Below, one piece after another: positions 43,520-54,618 of a DNA stretch of 64,000 nt (position 1 is the first letter of the stretch; each line of letters opens with the position of its first letter). The stretch spans positions 19,321,989-19,385,988 of the forward strand of contig JAPXFY010000015.1 in assembly GCA_030674185.1 (NCBI GenBank). Reading direction: 5' to 3'. This DNA comes from Monoplex corrugatus. Taxonomy: Eukaryota; Mollusca; Gastropoda; Littorinimorpha; Ranellidae. The translations under genes and the position numbers were made by a program. Below the pieces are notes generated by a model. It worked only from the letters and a program-made list of their open reading frames with translations. It was not told the origin of the DNA and ran no database searches.

Positions 43520-45190
43520 GGTGGAAATGGAAGATTTGGGCAGACAGAGTGAGGTAATACATGAAGATGATTCATCCCATTTGCCTGCCAGACCTGTATT
43601 TAATTTACAAAATTCAGTATTAGTTATCAAGATTTTCAAGCATACATCTTTTGTGTTCATTGTCACTTTCAAAGTTTCATTGTTTCCTTCTTACCAGAGT
43701 CTGATTTTACTGTCACCTAAATTATGATCTTTTTACATGCGTCTTTCCCATGCTTTGGCAGTGAACTTAATGGTGTGTTGACTGTTGATTTGATAGTATT
43801 GTGGTGTTCATGCTGAAACGGTGTATGTTGTGTTATCAGGAGTTGTTCCTATCCATGCATACCTGTTATCAAGAGTTTCATGTCCATGTGTACTTGTTTT
43901 GAAAGATCTGTTCATACCCATTCCATTGATGTGCCTGACAGATTCTGTGATGAATCTGTTGTTGTAGATATTAAGAAAAGGTGATCTGTGCATTTATAAA
44001 CCAGTTTCTGGTTGACTGGTTTCCACTGTTTCTATAAACATGACATAGTACTTGTGTATGAACATTGCATTGCAATGTTTGAATGTTGTTTGTGTCTGCT
44101 TGGTTTGTCCATCTCTTTTGATTGATTTCTAGGAACATTTGTGACCTGCCAGCACAAAATCTGTCTTAACTAGCATTTTGGGTATTTTGAGATATACATA
44201 TCACTGAAACATGTACGTTCTGCGGATAATTTTGGTAGGCCTACGTGAATAAAGCTTGTACTAAAAAAAAATGTAGAAGTTATATATGTTTAAAGTCATC
44301 AAGTTGTATGATGTCCATTTTGAGAAAACAGCTTCTAAAGTTTTTATGAACTCTCATACACATTTTCCTTAAATTTCTTTATTTGGCGGCTTTGACCCGG
44401 TTTCTTTCTAATTTTAGCTGTCATTATCTGAAAGATGCACCAGAGAGCTTTCTGTCAGCATATTACATTTGGGGGTACTGTACAGGTGACGTTACATAAT
44501 AAGAGACAAGAATAGGTACTTTTGGTAGGAAATCACATTCTTTCTGCTGCAATCAGTGCATTATAATAGGCCTGATTAATGCCTACCATTTTAAATTGAT
44601 TAATAATATTTTTTCAGGAAAAAAAATTCTGTGGGGGATAGATTATAGTTCACAGAAATCAATTTTGAGAAAAAGTCATAACACCACAGATAGACCCTCA
44701 GTCACCTTTTCAGCTTCTAGTGCTGTTTGACTGACAGCGAGTTAAGACTGAATTGTTGGTGGGAGGTCACATTTAGGCTCTGAGCGATTGTGTCATGACT
44801 ATTTGCAGGAAAATGAGTAGCATCTGGTTGTAAATTAATATGTTGAAGGACAGGGAGTAGTATCTGTGTGGTTGTAAATTGATAGGATTGAACTTGCTCA
44901 GAAATTGTCAGTACTAGATACAGAATATTGGAGTTTTATTCATGCAAAAAGATTTTTTTTTCTCTCATTGGGTATCCTTTCTTATTTTGTTTATGATGAT
45001 AAATGCATTTTTGTTTGGTTTGCTTGTGGGTGGATTGTTGGGTGTGTATTAAGCCTGCACCCAGGTCCCCCTGTTTGCTTCCTATTGAGTGTGGGAAAAG
45101 GAACCATTTGGAGAAAAAAATGAAAGATTATGAAGGGTTTGCTAGGCCCCAAGAGGGGAAAATGGGTTCCATGTCCTGCGTGCTGATGAA
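43520..45190. other. Intergenic; no gene seen
   Basis: AT-rich, with AATAAAG at 44249 followed 15 nt later by an A9 run, a possible polyadenylation end or retrocopy tail. TAGGCCTA at 44236. No coding exon recognised. Confidence 0.45.
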
Positions 45191-45194
45191 TTCA

Positions 45195-45347
45195 TTAACC
45201 CTTTGACTCCCGTACCCTATCCACCAACTGCGAAAACTTAGCCCTTTGAATTCCTCACCCTGGATTCAAAGGATTAAGTGTTTGCTTTTCTAGCATGGTT
45301 GACAATGCAGGATGCTGGTGGACAGGGTGCAGGAGTCAAGGGGTTAA
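45195..45347. mobile_element. TTAA foldback MITE (pB-MITE1), copy 6
   Basis: TTAA at both ends, CCCTTTGACTCCCG start and AGTCAAGGGG end. The centre of the inner palindrome is deleted symmetrically. Confidence 0.88.
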
Positions 45348-46080
45348 ACCACAAAAACCCAGCCAGACAGAATATCTTGATCTGGCCAGTTTTATTTGTT
45401 TCCGTTTCCCATTTTTATCAGGATAGGGCAATTGTGGCCATTGCATTTCACTAGCACATGATTGGCTTTCCACTTCCAACCCTGAAGTCAGGCATGTCTC
45501 GAAGCTTCTGGATCATGAAATGTATGAAATGATGTGTCGTTGTCAACTTTGAGGCAGACTTGAACAAGTTGAAGCTGCTTTGTGTATCATGTTTTGGATC
45601 ACCGGTGCTTGCATATGATTTTGATGCATCATACTTATTGACGATATACTCACAATAGTTTCACAGTTTGTACTTTTGCAAGCTTGAACTTCTGCCAAAG
45701 AATGAATGTTTTTTTTTTAATGCAGTTACAGACTGTATACTGTTGTTGTTGTCATCGTCGGATTCATTTTTTGTATTGCTGATCCTTGGAATTGAATTCA
45801 TGGAGCGTGTGTGTGTGTGCGCGCACACATGTTGTGAACTGTATCAGCAAGCAAAATGTTTGGGTGATGGGTATGTTGTTCAGTGTCTAAAAATAGTAAA
45901 ATACACTCATTCCATTGTTTCATAATCTGTCTCTGCCTTTATTTTATTTTTTCTTAATTATTATTCATTTGAAAAAGATTTTTGGTTGGGTTCGTACAGC
46001 TGTGGACCCTAGATCCAATATCTCGAGTTAGTCTGAGCTTGCAACCTTAAGTTTGCCTGTTCACTGCCCATCCATTTCTG

Positions 46081-46272
46081 TTAACCCTTTGACTCCTGCA
46101 CCCTCCCCACCAGATCCTGCATTGTCAACCGTACTAGCAAAACAAAAACTTAACTCTTTGACTCCTTACCCTCTCCGCCGGATTCATGCAGGAAGCTTGT
46201 GGATTGGATTAAGAAGTCAAAAGGGTTGAGTTTTTGCAGTTGGTGGATAGGGTGTGAGAGTCAAAGGGTTAA
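46081..46272. mobile_element. TTAA foldback MITE (pB-MITE1), copy 7, opposite orientation
   Basis: TTAA at both ends. Asymmetric spacer order (TTGTCAACCGTACTAGCAAA first) is inverted relative to copies such as 50590. Confidence 0.88.
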
Positions 46273-46289
46273 TGTTTCAGTCAGTTGTG

Positions 46290-47430
46290 ATGATGTCGGC
46301 TTAGTATCTCATAGATCCCTGTCCTTATCTCCTTCTACCTGCTTCAAAACCCTGCCAGTGTGGCGAGTGCCAGATTTTCCTAGGCCGATTTTGGTGGAGC
46401 TTACCTGAGTTTGATGAAAACCCCTTGATAGCAGATTAAATTTGATTAAAATGTATTATTTTAAGCTATCATTGTGATTATGAACATTTTAATTTTCTCT
46501 GGTTTAGGGATTTTGACTAGTTTCAGATCAATGTGCAAGTGATTGTAATTACTGTAAATTCCACATCAGTGTGTGATGTCTTTCTCTGAGAGAAAATGAT
46601 ACACATGTGAAATATGACATTGCTTCAGAAACAGTGATAAAGATTTCTGTCCTTGAGTTCAGATTTATTTGACTGCTGCAGAAATTGTACTGTTACAGGC
46701 CTTTTTTCCCCTAAGTAATGGGAATAGTTCATTTTCAAGGCCACAATGAGAAAAAAATAAAACAAAAACAAAAAGCCCCTGTGTGAGTAGGCTAAAGAAG
46801 ATTTCTGGTCTATTTTTTCCCTTTTACTTTTATCCTGTTCATACTCGACCGTGAATTCTACAGTACAGAAGTTGCCATTACTTCAGTAAATTTTTTTGCA
46901 AATGCTAGAAACGTTGTGAAAACAAGATTTAATCATGTGTGCATTTGTTTTTTTATAATGAGTGTAGATTCTGTGAATGATGCTCTTTGGCGCCCGTCTC
47001 TTCCTCCCCAGCCCCAACTCCCATGATGATACCAAATGTTTATATGCAATGCAGTATTTTGTCAGCCATTATACCTCTTTCAGTTGTCAGTGTTGTGTTG
47101 TGAGTGTTCTCTTGCAAAGAAACGTCGCCATTGTGTGTGCGTGCGTGCATGTATGCTTGCATGCATGTATGTGTGTGTGTGATGGGTAATTTGTGAATTA
47201 CAATATTTTTTTACTTTTGAATAGAGCTTGATCATTTTTGTGTGTCGGTGTGTGTCATTTGAGTATTAGTGCTCATGGAGGTTCGGTTAATTATTCTTAA
47301 TGTTTGGTAATACGTTTTTTTTATGTTTGTACTTGTGTTTGTAATGTTTGGCAGGCATTGATTCATATTTTGTATGCTTGTAATTTTGGTTGTTCTTAAT
47401 GTTTGGTAGAGATTGATCTAATTTTCCCCC
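46290..47430. other. Intergenic; no gene seen
   Basis: AT-rich sequence with a GT-rich patch at 47130-47180. No recognisable exon or repeat family. Confidence 0.4.
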
Positions 47431-47967
47431 GTGGGGATGCCAGGGGCTCTTCCAGTATAAATAGTATCCCCACCTTCTGGAAATTCTGTGCCAGAAATTT
47501 CCTCTTTTCTGTTGGTCTCTTTATTTCTGCCTTGTTCCTTTGCTTTCGGCCATTTTTTTCCTGTCATTTTCTGCATTGTTGGTCCATCACTCTGTATGTG
47601 TTCGATAAAGTCTATGTAGGGCCTACTTTTTCTTAGGATCGATAATTGGGTACATGTGTTGGTTGCATTTTTGGCTCTGGGGATGTGAGATGTGTGGAAG
47701 CAGTTTGGGGTGGCTTGGGCCAGTTTTTATGCATGTTTTGGTGCCCTTGGGTATGCTTAGATTTGTGTTCAGGTGGGTTTTTTAGTTTTTAGGTCCTCTG
47801 TGCAATAGAGTGGGCGGGATGGTCTGCGCCAGGGGTGTGTCCTTGGATTGTGTACGTTAATGCATCAATTGGTGTGTGTGCTTGGTTTTTTTGTTTTTTT
47901 TTCCTGTTGAAGTTGTGTATGTTTTAAGCGGTTATAGCAGTCGGCTGGGCTTTAAACAGCAATAATG
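47431..47967 (+). mobile_element. Unclassified ~540-bp repeat, copy 7
   Basis: Full-length, more GC-rich and diverged at its 3' half; ends GGCTGGGCTTTAAACAGCAA. Carries GTAGGGCCTAC at 47616 where others have GTAC. Confidence 0.9.
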
Positions 47968-47984
47968 GTAATGATCGAGTTACA

Positions 47985-48840
47985 TTTGTATTTTTGTAGT
48001 TTTTATTGTTATTAATGTTTGGTAGAGTCTCATATGTTTGTAGCTTTTATTGTTCTTAATGCTTGGTAGAGTCTCATATGTTTGTAGTTTTTATTGTTCT
48101 TAATGCTTGGTAGGTCTCATATGTTTGTAGTTTTTATTGTTCTTAATGCTTGGTAGAGTCTCATATGTTTGTAGTTTTTATTATTCTTAATGCTTGGTAG
48201 TCTCATATGTTTGTAGTTTTTATTGTTCTCAGTGCTTGGTAGTCTCATATGTTTGTAGTTTTTATTGTTCTTAATGCTTGGTAGTCTCATATGTTTGTAG
48301 TTTTTATTGTTCTTAATGCTTGGTAGAGTCTCATATGTTTGTAGTTTTTATTGTTCTTAATGCTTGGTAGTCTCATATGTTTGTAGTTTTTATTGTTCTT
48401 AATGCTTGGTAGAGTCTCATATGTTTGTAGTTTTTATTGTTCTTAATGCTTGGTAGTCTCATATGTTCGTAGTTTTTATTGTTCTTAATGCTTGGTAGTC
48501 TCATATGTTTGTAGTTTTTATTGTTCTCAGTGCTTGGTAGAGTCTCATATGTTTGTAGTTTTTATTGTTCTCAGTGCTTGGTAGAGTCTCATATGTTTGT
48601 AGTTTTTATGTTCTTAATGCTTGGTAGAGTCTCATATGTTTGTAGTTTTTATTATTCTTAATATTTGATGGAGGTTGATATAAGTTTCATATGTTTGTAC
48701 ATTGTAGTTTTATGTTCTTAATGCTTGGTAGAGTTTCATATGTTTGTAGTTTTTATTATTCTTAATATTTGATGGAGGTTGATATAAGTTTCATATGTTT
48801 GTACATTGTAGTTTTTATTGTTCTTAATATTTGATGGAGG
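47985..48840. repeat. Minisatellite, 41-44 bp unit, ~18 copies
   Basis: Unit TTTGTAGTTTTTATTGTTCT then TAATGCTTGGTAGAGTCTCATATG. GAG presence or absence before TCTCATATG defines two unit types. The last three units are longer, with TTTGATGGAGGTTGATATAA. Confidence 0.97.
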
Positions 48841-49212
48841 TTGTGCATTGTGAGAATGGCAACATAAACTCAAACACACTCCTTCCGACAGTAAAAATAA
48901 AAAACTTTTGCAGGCCACTAAAAATTCCTTCTTAAAGCAAGCAAACAGATCATGAAAACCCACATAGTACACTTAGAACGCAAACTGTCCATCGCTGACA
49001 AATCTCAGAAATACTTCAGTTCTGTAATTAGCAGAACACTAAACCCAACTCTGTCTCTTCATTAAAACCACCGTCATCAATTTCAATGCGTCACTACAAA
49101 AACACATGCAAACCATAAAAGACAAAAAATCAACCAACTTGAACAAGACTGCAAACCTGTCTGCGCCGTTCCTGGCACCTGTCAGCAACCCAGCCCCCTC
49201 TCCACCTTCCTC

Positions 49213-49352
49213 TAGCTCTGCGCTTGACTAAGGCTAGTTGGCCGAAAATTTGCGCTTGTTTTGTTTTGTTGGATACGCGCTTATATTGGTTTTCTTGTTC
49301 TTCTGGTTCCTGTTTGCTTGGGCGCGGGCAGTCACACTTGTTTTGGATCTCA
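49213..49352 (+). mobile_element. Interspersed repeat R2, copy 1
   Basis: GCTAGTTGGCCGAAAATTTG, CTGGTTCCTGTTTGCTTG and CGCGGGCAGT-ACACTTGTTTTGGAT are shared with 63625-63755. Class unknown. Confidence 0.65.
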
Positions 49353-49464
49353 TAAAAGATATTCGTAAAAGTCGGTGATGATGTGACTCAGATGGAAAGG
49401 TAAACTTGGCGAAGAAGGAGTGCTCAGCACCATGGTGAAATGATAAGTGCGAAGGGAGATCGAA

Positions 49465-49580
49465 GTTGTGATTGACCAGCAATACAGTCGCACCCTGAGA
49501 GAGTTTGCCTGCATATGTATGTATCAAGCGATACAGTTGCTCCCTGAGATAATCTGCCTGCATATGTACATGAAGTCGGT
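49465..49580. repeat. Tandem duplication, ~55 bp x2
   Basis: Two units with ATACAGTCGCACCCTGAGA or ATACAGTTGCTCCCTGAGA followed by TGCCTGCATATGTA. Confidence 0.8.
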
Positions 49581-50004
49581 GAAATGATTTGTTTACCTTA
49601 CCAGCCTGCCTTTTTTTGTGTCCCCCCCCCCCACCCCCACCCAGATTATGAACTGCTGTGAAAGAAGAAAGAAGTGCAAACATAGTTTGAGTTATATGTT
49701 GTGAATCGTGCAAAGGAGTGCAAATACGATTTGAATTGCTTGTTGTGGACATAGAAAAAATGAGACACCAGTAGGGGGTAACAGATATGAAAATTCCATC
49801 CAGTCAGTGTTTCATGTTAGTGTTCTTGCATTGAAAAGTTCATGTGCGTCCACCTTTATAATAGGCTGCCTAGGCTTCCCGCTGTGTTTCAGTGGAAAAC
49901 TTGACAGATGCTTTTCTCATCAGATTTCTGCTTCCATAATGTCTGTATGTATACATGCAGGCCATGGTGCTTGTAATGTGCAGTTCATGAGTTTGTACAT
50001 GTTT

Positions 50005-50152
50005 AATCCAAGATGTTTGCATATGTACTACCCATGATGTTTGTGTATGTACAACCCATGATGTTTGAATATGTATGATCCATGTTTGTATATGTACAAT
50101 TGATGATGTTTTGTATCTGTACAATCCATGATGCTTGTATACATACAATCTC
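50005..50152. repeat. Degenerate minisatellite, ~22-24 bp unit x ~7
   Basis: Variants of CCATGATGTTTGTATATGTACAA. Confidence 0.8.
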
Positions 50153-50589
50153 CAGACATTTTGTAAACCATGAAGGCATTTTATGGAATGATTTGTTGAT
50201 CTGTTGGTTTTTTGTTTTTTTTATAAGAAAAGATCAATTTTGTTATTATATGCTGCTTTCAGTTTCGGATATAACTTCTCTTCAAGAGTTGTGTGTGTAT
50301 GTGTACATGTGTGGTGTGTTTGTGTGCATGTGTGTGTGTGTGTGTATATACAATCTTCTTGAGGAAAATGAGAGGCTTATTACGAATGACTGAAACCCAT
50401 TTACCGAATTCATATTATGCAAAATTGTTTTGTTTAATGATGATCTTCCAGCCTTATTATATTGCTTGGTATCACAGTAGTACTGTCTTGGCAAGCAGGC
50501 TACATTTCTGCTGTGCCTGATTTTTAGAAAACCAACTTACTCTGCTGGTATCTGTTGTCATTTGGTGGACATGACCCTTCCTCTGCCAC

Positions 50590-50782
50590 TTAACCCTTTG
50601 ACTCCCTCACCCTATCCACCAACTGCAAAAACTTAACCCTTTGATTCCCTCACCCTATCCACCAGCTTCCTGCAGGAAGCTGGTGGATAGGGTGAGGGAA
50701 TCAAAGGGTTAAAATTTTGCTTTGGTAGCATGGTTGACAATGCACGATGCTGGTGGACAGGATACGGGAGTCAAAGGGTTAA
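50590..50782. mobile_element. TTAA foldback MITE (pB-MITE1), copy 8, with perfect 80-bp palindrome
   Basis: TTAA at both ends. The inner segment 50633-50712 begins and ends in TTAA and is a perfect palindrome centred on CTGCAG. The outer arms (CCCTTTGACTCCCTC and CGGGAGTCAAAGGG) form a second, imperfect foldback. Confidence 0.95.
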
Positions 50783-51163
50783 ATTGAGCGTTGAGAAGAT
50801 GGAAATGCGTTTGCATTAAAGTAGAACTATGTTAATCAATTACTGTAGAATGTAACGTTCAAATCTGTCGTTGAAAACAGTGTAAGAGTTTGTATTTCAT
50901 CATATTTGGTAATTTTTTATATACTGCGTGTGTGTCATTGAGCTTGGAACAACTGAACTGTGCGACAAAGAAACTTGCATTGCCTGATTCTGGATGATTG
51001 GGGTTTGCTGTCCATATGGATGTGGGGATGTCAGATGAGAAGCTTAAACTGATTGGTGTGAATTGGACAGAAAATAGTTCAAATTCATGATGGCATCAAG
51101 GAAACTCGTCCAGAAGACTGAAATATAAATGACATTTAGAAGACGGGAAGTGTGATAGTGTTG

Positions 51164-51739
51164 AGGCAGCGCTTACCAAATGCGCTCGCCCGCTCGCTTT
51201 CGCGACCAAATTTACAGTCGGGCGAGTCGAGGTGCCGGTAGCGGTAGCCCAAATGGCGAGTAGGAATTCTGACATGACATGATGCAGACACCACAGTCAG
51301 CTTGATCGAGCGTGTTGTCGATCCAGCTGACTGTGCAGGCAGCCTGGCACTTCAGCAAAGTGTTTTTAACTTCTCCGATCATCGATGTGCGAGTCGTCTG
51401 CTTTTGCCAATTTGGCCGGCGGAAACCAGCTTCCGCGCATGCGCTACGAATGCGGTATGTTTGCAAAACATCCGGCCACCATGTGGAAGTTTGATGTCGG
51501 AGCGCCTCCCCCTCCAAAAAAACCGAAAGAAGACAAACTTCAGCGGTCCCAACAATATGAGGACAAGAGAGAAAGGAAATTCCTCACCAAGTGGAAGGTT
51601 AGAAAGGACGGTTCATACAGACATTGGCTCGAATCTTCGCTATTGTGGCTACCAGATTTTTTTTCGGGCTAACAGTTTTGCTCAAGGTGGTAGCCCGAAT
51701 GGCTACCATGGTCCTGACACATTTGGTAAGCGCTGTTGA
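51164..51739 (+). mobile_element. hAT-like non-autonomous element with transposase N-terminal remnant
   Basis: Left end CAGCGCTTACCAAATG; right end CATTTGGTAAGCGCTG, a perfect 16-bp TIR. Target duplication TTGAGG (or TGTTGAGG if the last TG belongs to the target). An ORF from 51481 begins MWKFDVGAPPPPKKPKED and continues with DKRERKFLTKWK, similar to the region before the first domain of hAT-derived proteins, then ends at a GT donor-like site. No catalytic core. Confidence 0.72.
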
Positions 51740-51776
51740 GGTGTTGCAGCTTTTTGCAGTGTTAAAGCCGTTGTAT

Positions 51777-52055
51777 GAAAAGTGCTTTGAGCGGTTCTGT
51801 TTATCATCATGGACGCTTCAAGACGTAGCATAAAAAGTGCTTTGAGCGGTTCTGTTTATCATCATGGACGCTTCAAGATGTAACATAAAAAGTGCTTTGA
51901 GCGGTTCTGTTTATCATCATGGACGCTTCAAGACGTAGCATAAAAAGTGCTTTGAGCGGTTCTGTTTATCATCATGGACGCTTCAAGACGTAGCATAAAA
52001 AGTGCTTTGAGCGGTTCTGTTTAAACTCATCATGGACGCTTCAAGACGTAGCATT
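51777..52055. repeat. Minisatellite, 55-bp unit x5
   Basis: AAAGTGCTTTGAGCGGTTCT then CATCATGGACGCTTCAAGAC. Near-identical units; starts ~40 bp after the hAT-like element. Confidence 0.97.
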
Positions 52056-52444
52056 TCAGTTTAACTCTCTGAAAGTGTTGTCTATGTGCTCTGTGGATTC
52101 TGTATATATATGCTACACCAGTGACCACAGATGCCATAAACAGGCAAATGATGTCATGTTGAGTTGAACCTCAAGAGCTTGCCAGCATCCAGGGGTTTAT
52201 AGTATGTATTTTGGCTTTTGTGACATCTTTGTGTGTGGTGATAGAGTGTTCAGAGATGAATCCCGTGATGTAGAGACAGTGGATAAACTGAAAGTCGGCC
52301 GGGCAGATACGCAAAGTGCCAAAGAAATGTGCAAGGGAAACTGTTCGTGTTCCCAGCTTCAACTGAGAGGTGGAGTGAATGTGATAGTCATCAGTCATTA
52401 TTACTACACCATTGGACTGTTTGACTTACTAAAATTAGGACATT

Positions 52445-52548
52445 GATTTTCAAAGACCTTACCAGCACATGATTTTCAAAGACCTTACCAGCATGTGATT
52501 TTCAAAGACCTTACCAGCATGTGATTTTCAAAGACCTTACCAGCACAT
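52445..52548. repeat. Minisatellite, 26-bp unit x4
   Basis: GATTTTCAAAGACCTTACCA then GCACAT or GCATGT, alternating at the last bases. Confidence 0.97.
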
Positions 52549-52830
52549 AGAAGAAATATTGGCACAGGCTGTGGGAGTTTGCAGATAATTCCTGGTAGAT
52601 TTGGATTGAGCACATTCACAAATTGTCCAGATGTAATGAACTTCAGGATTAGTGCCAGTGTTACTCAGTCCAGACACTTAACACTACATGGTTGTTTGTG
52701 TGTTTGAGTCTGATCAACATGAATGTTGCTGTATTGCTTAAAATGTGCATTTAATGTGTGAGTGATTGAGAGGGATGATATATATGGAGTGCCATTCAGC
52801 GTTGCCAGTTCCCCATTTCCCTCTTGTGCA

Positions 52831-53010
52831 TTAACCCTTTGACTCCCGCACCCTGTCCACAAGCATCCACGCTCGCCAAGCAAAAACTTAACCCTTTGAC
52901 TCACTCACCCTATCCACCAGCTTCCTGCAGGAAGCTGGTGGATAGGGTGAGTGAGTCAAAGGGTTAAGTTTTTGCAATTGGTGGCTAAGGTACGGGAGTC
53001 AAATGGTTAA
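52831..53010. mobile_element. TTAA foldback MITE (pB-MITE1), copy 9, with perfect 80-bp palindrome
   Basis: TTAA at both ends. Inner 52888-52967 is a perfect palindrome differing from the one at 50633 at mirrored positions (GACTCACTC versus GATTCCCTC, with matching changes in the other arm). Confidence 0.95.
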
Positions 53011-53297
53011 TTAATGTGACTCAGTCATTATCAAGATTGTTGAAATGTTCTATGTATGTGCAATGAGATGTCACTTTTTTATTTTAATAATGCATAAGGT
53101 AATAACATAATGTTGAAAAGCTTCTGTTGATTATTGTCTGGATGCAGTGGTCAGTGTTGACCGCCCATGTTATGAATTTTATATGTCGCCACTACCATTC
53201 TCTTTCTTCCCCTCTCCATACAGTCCCATGGAGTTTGTGAAATTTAAGACTGAAATAAAATGGATTTTTTTAATAGCTGGAGTTTTTATCAGTGTGT

Positions 53298-53420
53298 GTG
53301 TGTGTGTGTTTGCCTATGTGTGCATGCGCATGTAAGCTATGTGTGAATGAGTGTGTGTGCGCATGTGTTTGTGTGTGTATATGTGTGTGCCTGTGTGCGC
53401 GCGCGTGTGTGTGTGTAAGG
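53298..53420. repeat. (TG)n microsatellite, interrupted
   Basis: TG-rich with CG interruptions. Confidence 0.85.
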
Positions 53421-53890
53421 TTCTTATGTGTTTGTAGTGGTATTTGACTTGTGTGATTTTCTTATGAATTGTACTAGGTGTTAGATGGTTATGGTTAAAT
53501 GGATGCTGTATCTTAAATTACATACAAAAGGATATGTAGGCCTACTTACAGTTTCATGAAATGATACCAGGAATGAGGTTGAATAAGAACTAAAAAAATT
53601 CTTTTTCAAACTAACACTTCAGGTAGGACTTCATTTTTGGTAAGACGTTTACCAGGAAGAAAGAGAGAAAGAATAAAATTAAACACTTTATATGAAAATA
53701 CAGTGTATTGCTTCTTTTGAAACAAGAGCAGTTCGTAAACTGTTGTTTGCGTCATACTGTATGACCACTGATCAGCATTTCGAATGAATTTTATGATGGT
53801 GAATTGATGTGCACACCTAACCTGATGCACAAAATACTACAGCGCACTCCATCTGTACTTGCTTGTGGACAGAGTTTGATGGAATGCCCT

Positions 53891-54082
53891 TTAACCTTTT
53901 GACCCCCCACCCTATCCACCAGCATCCTGCATTGTCAATCATATTGGCAAAGCAAAAGCTTAACCCTTTGATTCCCTCATCGTATCCACCAGCTTCCTGC
54001 GAGAAGCTGGTGGATAGGGTGATGGAAGCAAAGGGTTAAGTTTTCACAATTAGTGAATAGGATGCGGGAGTCAAAGGGTTAA
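53891..54082. mobile_element. TTAA foldback MITE (pB-MITE1), copy 10
   Basis: TTAA at both ends. Inner palindrome retained with a few unmatched changes. A TAGGCCTA motif begins 6 bp beyond the right end. Confidence 0.9.
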
Positions 54083-54228
54083 TTCAGTAGGCCTAGGTGG
54101 TGAACAAAAATGACGGCAAACCACAGAAGAACAGCAGCCACCTTCATCGCTGTCTCACAGTCATTTTCATTAAGCAAAGATAATGCCAGTCATGCAGAGC
54201 ATCGGTCACCTTCACCGTTGTCTCAGTT

Positions 54229-54345
54229 TCATTTCTTAAGATGACGTCTATGCGCTCGGAACGAATTCCATACGCACTAACGTCACAGGTGCCGTATGCA
54301 TGGTGGTCGTGGCACAAGCCTTAAGCCTGCACATAAACCCATGAG
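54229..54345 (+). mobile_element. SINE core repeat R3, copy 3
   Basis: AGATGACGTCTATGCGCTCG then AATTCCATACGCACTAACGT and AAGCCTGCACATAAACCCAT; the longest of the three copies. An A16 run follows at 54364. Confidence 0.75.
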
Positions 54346-54570
54346 CTGGCCAGGTCCTGAAGCAAAAAAAAAAAAAAAAGTATCGGATCAAACCATGTGA
54401 ATACAATTTTTTTTATCCAGCTGCGTACAGCTCAAACACTGTAATGTCACCCTTCGTTACGGTTAAAAAATGACGTGCATCGACCGGGAAACGTCTCATG
54501 ATCATTTACATTAGGCAACAGTGGTGGTGACTTGTGTTCTTTGGTGGTGGCAGCCAGGGAAAGGTGCAAT

Positions 54571-54618
54571 TTGAAGTCTCTCTCTCTCTCTCTCGCTCTC
54601 GCTCTCTCGCTCTCTCTC
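54571..54618. repeat. (TC)n microsatellite
   Basis: TC repeats with GC interruptions. Confidence 0.9.

Noticed and set aside
44249..44272. AATAAAG plus A9 as the polyadenylation site of the PABP-like gene
   Set aside because: More than 8 kb from the stop with transposons in between; too far to assign without transcripts.
47985..48840. CRISPR-like array
   Set aside because: Units are directly tandem with no unique spacers; eukaryotic minisatellite.
49234..49752. 172-codon minus-strand ORF
   Set aside because: Low-complexity patches, no family resemblance, and it overlaps a repeat and a C/G homopolymer.
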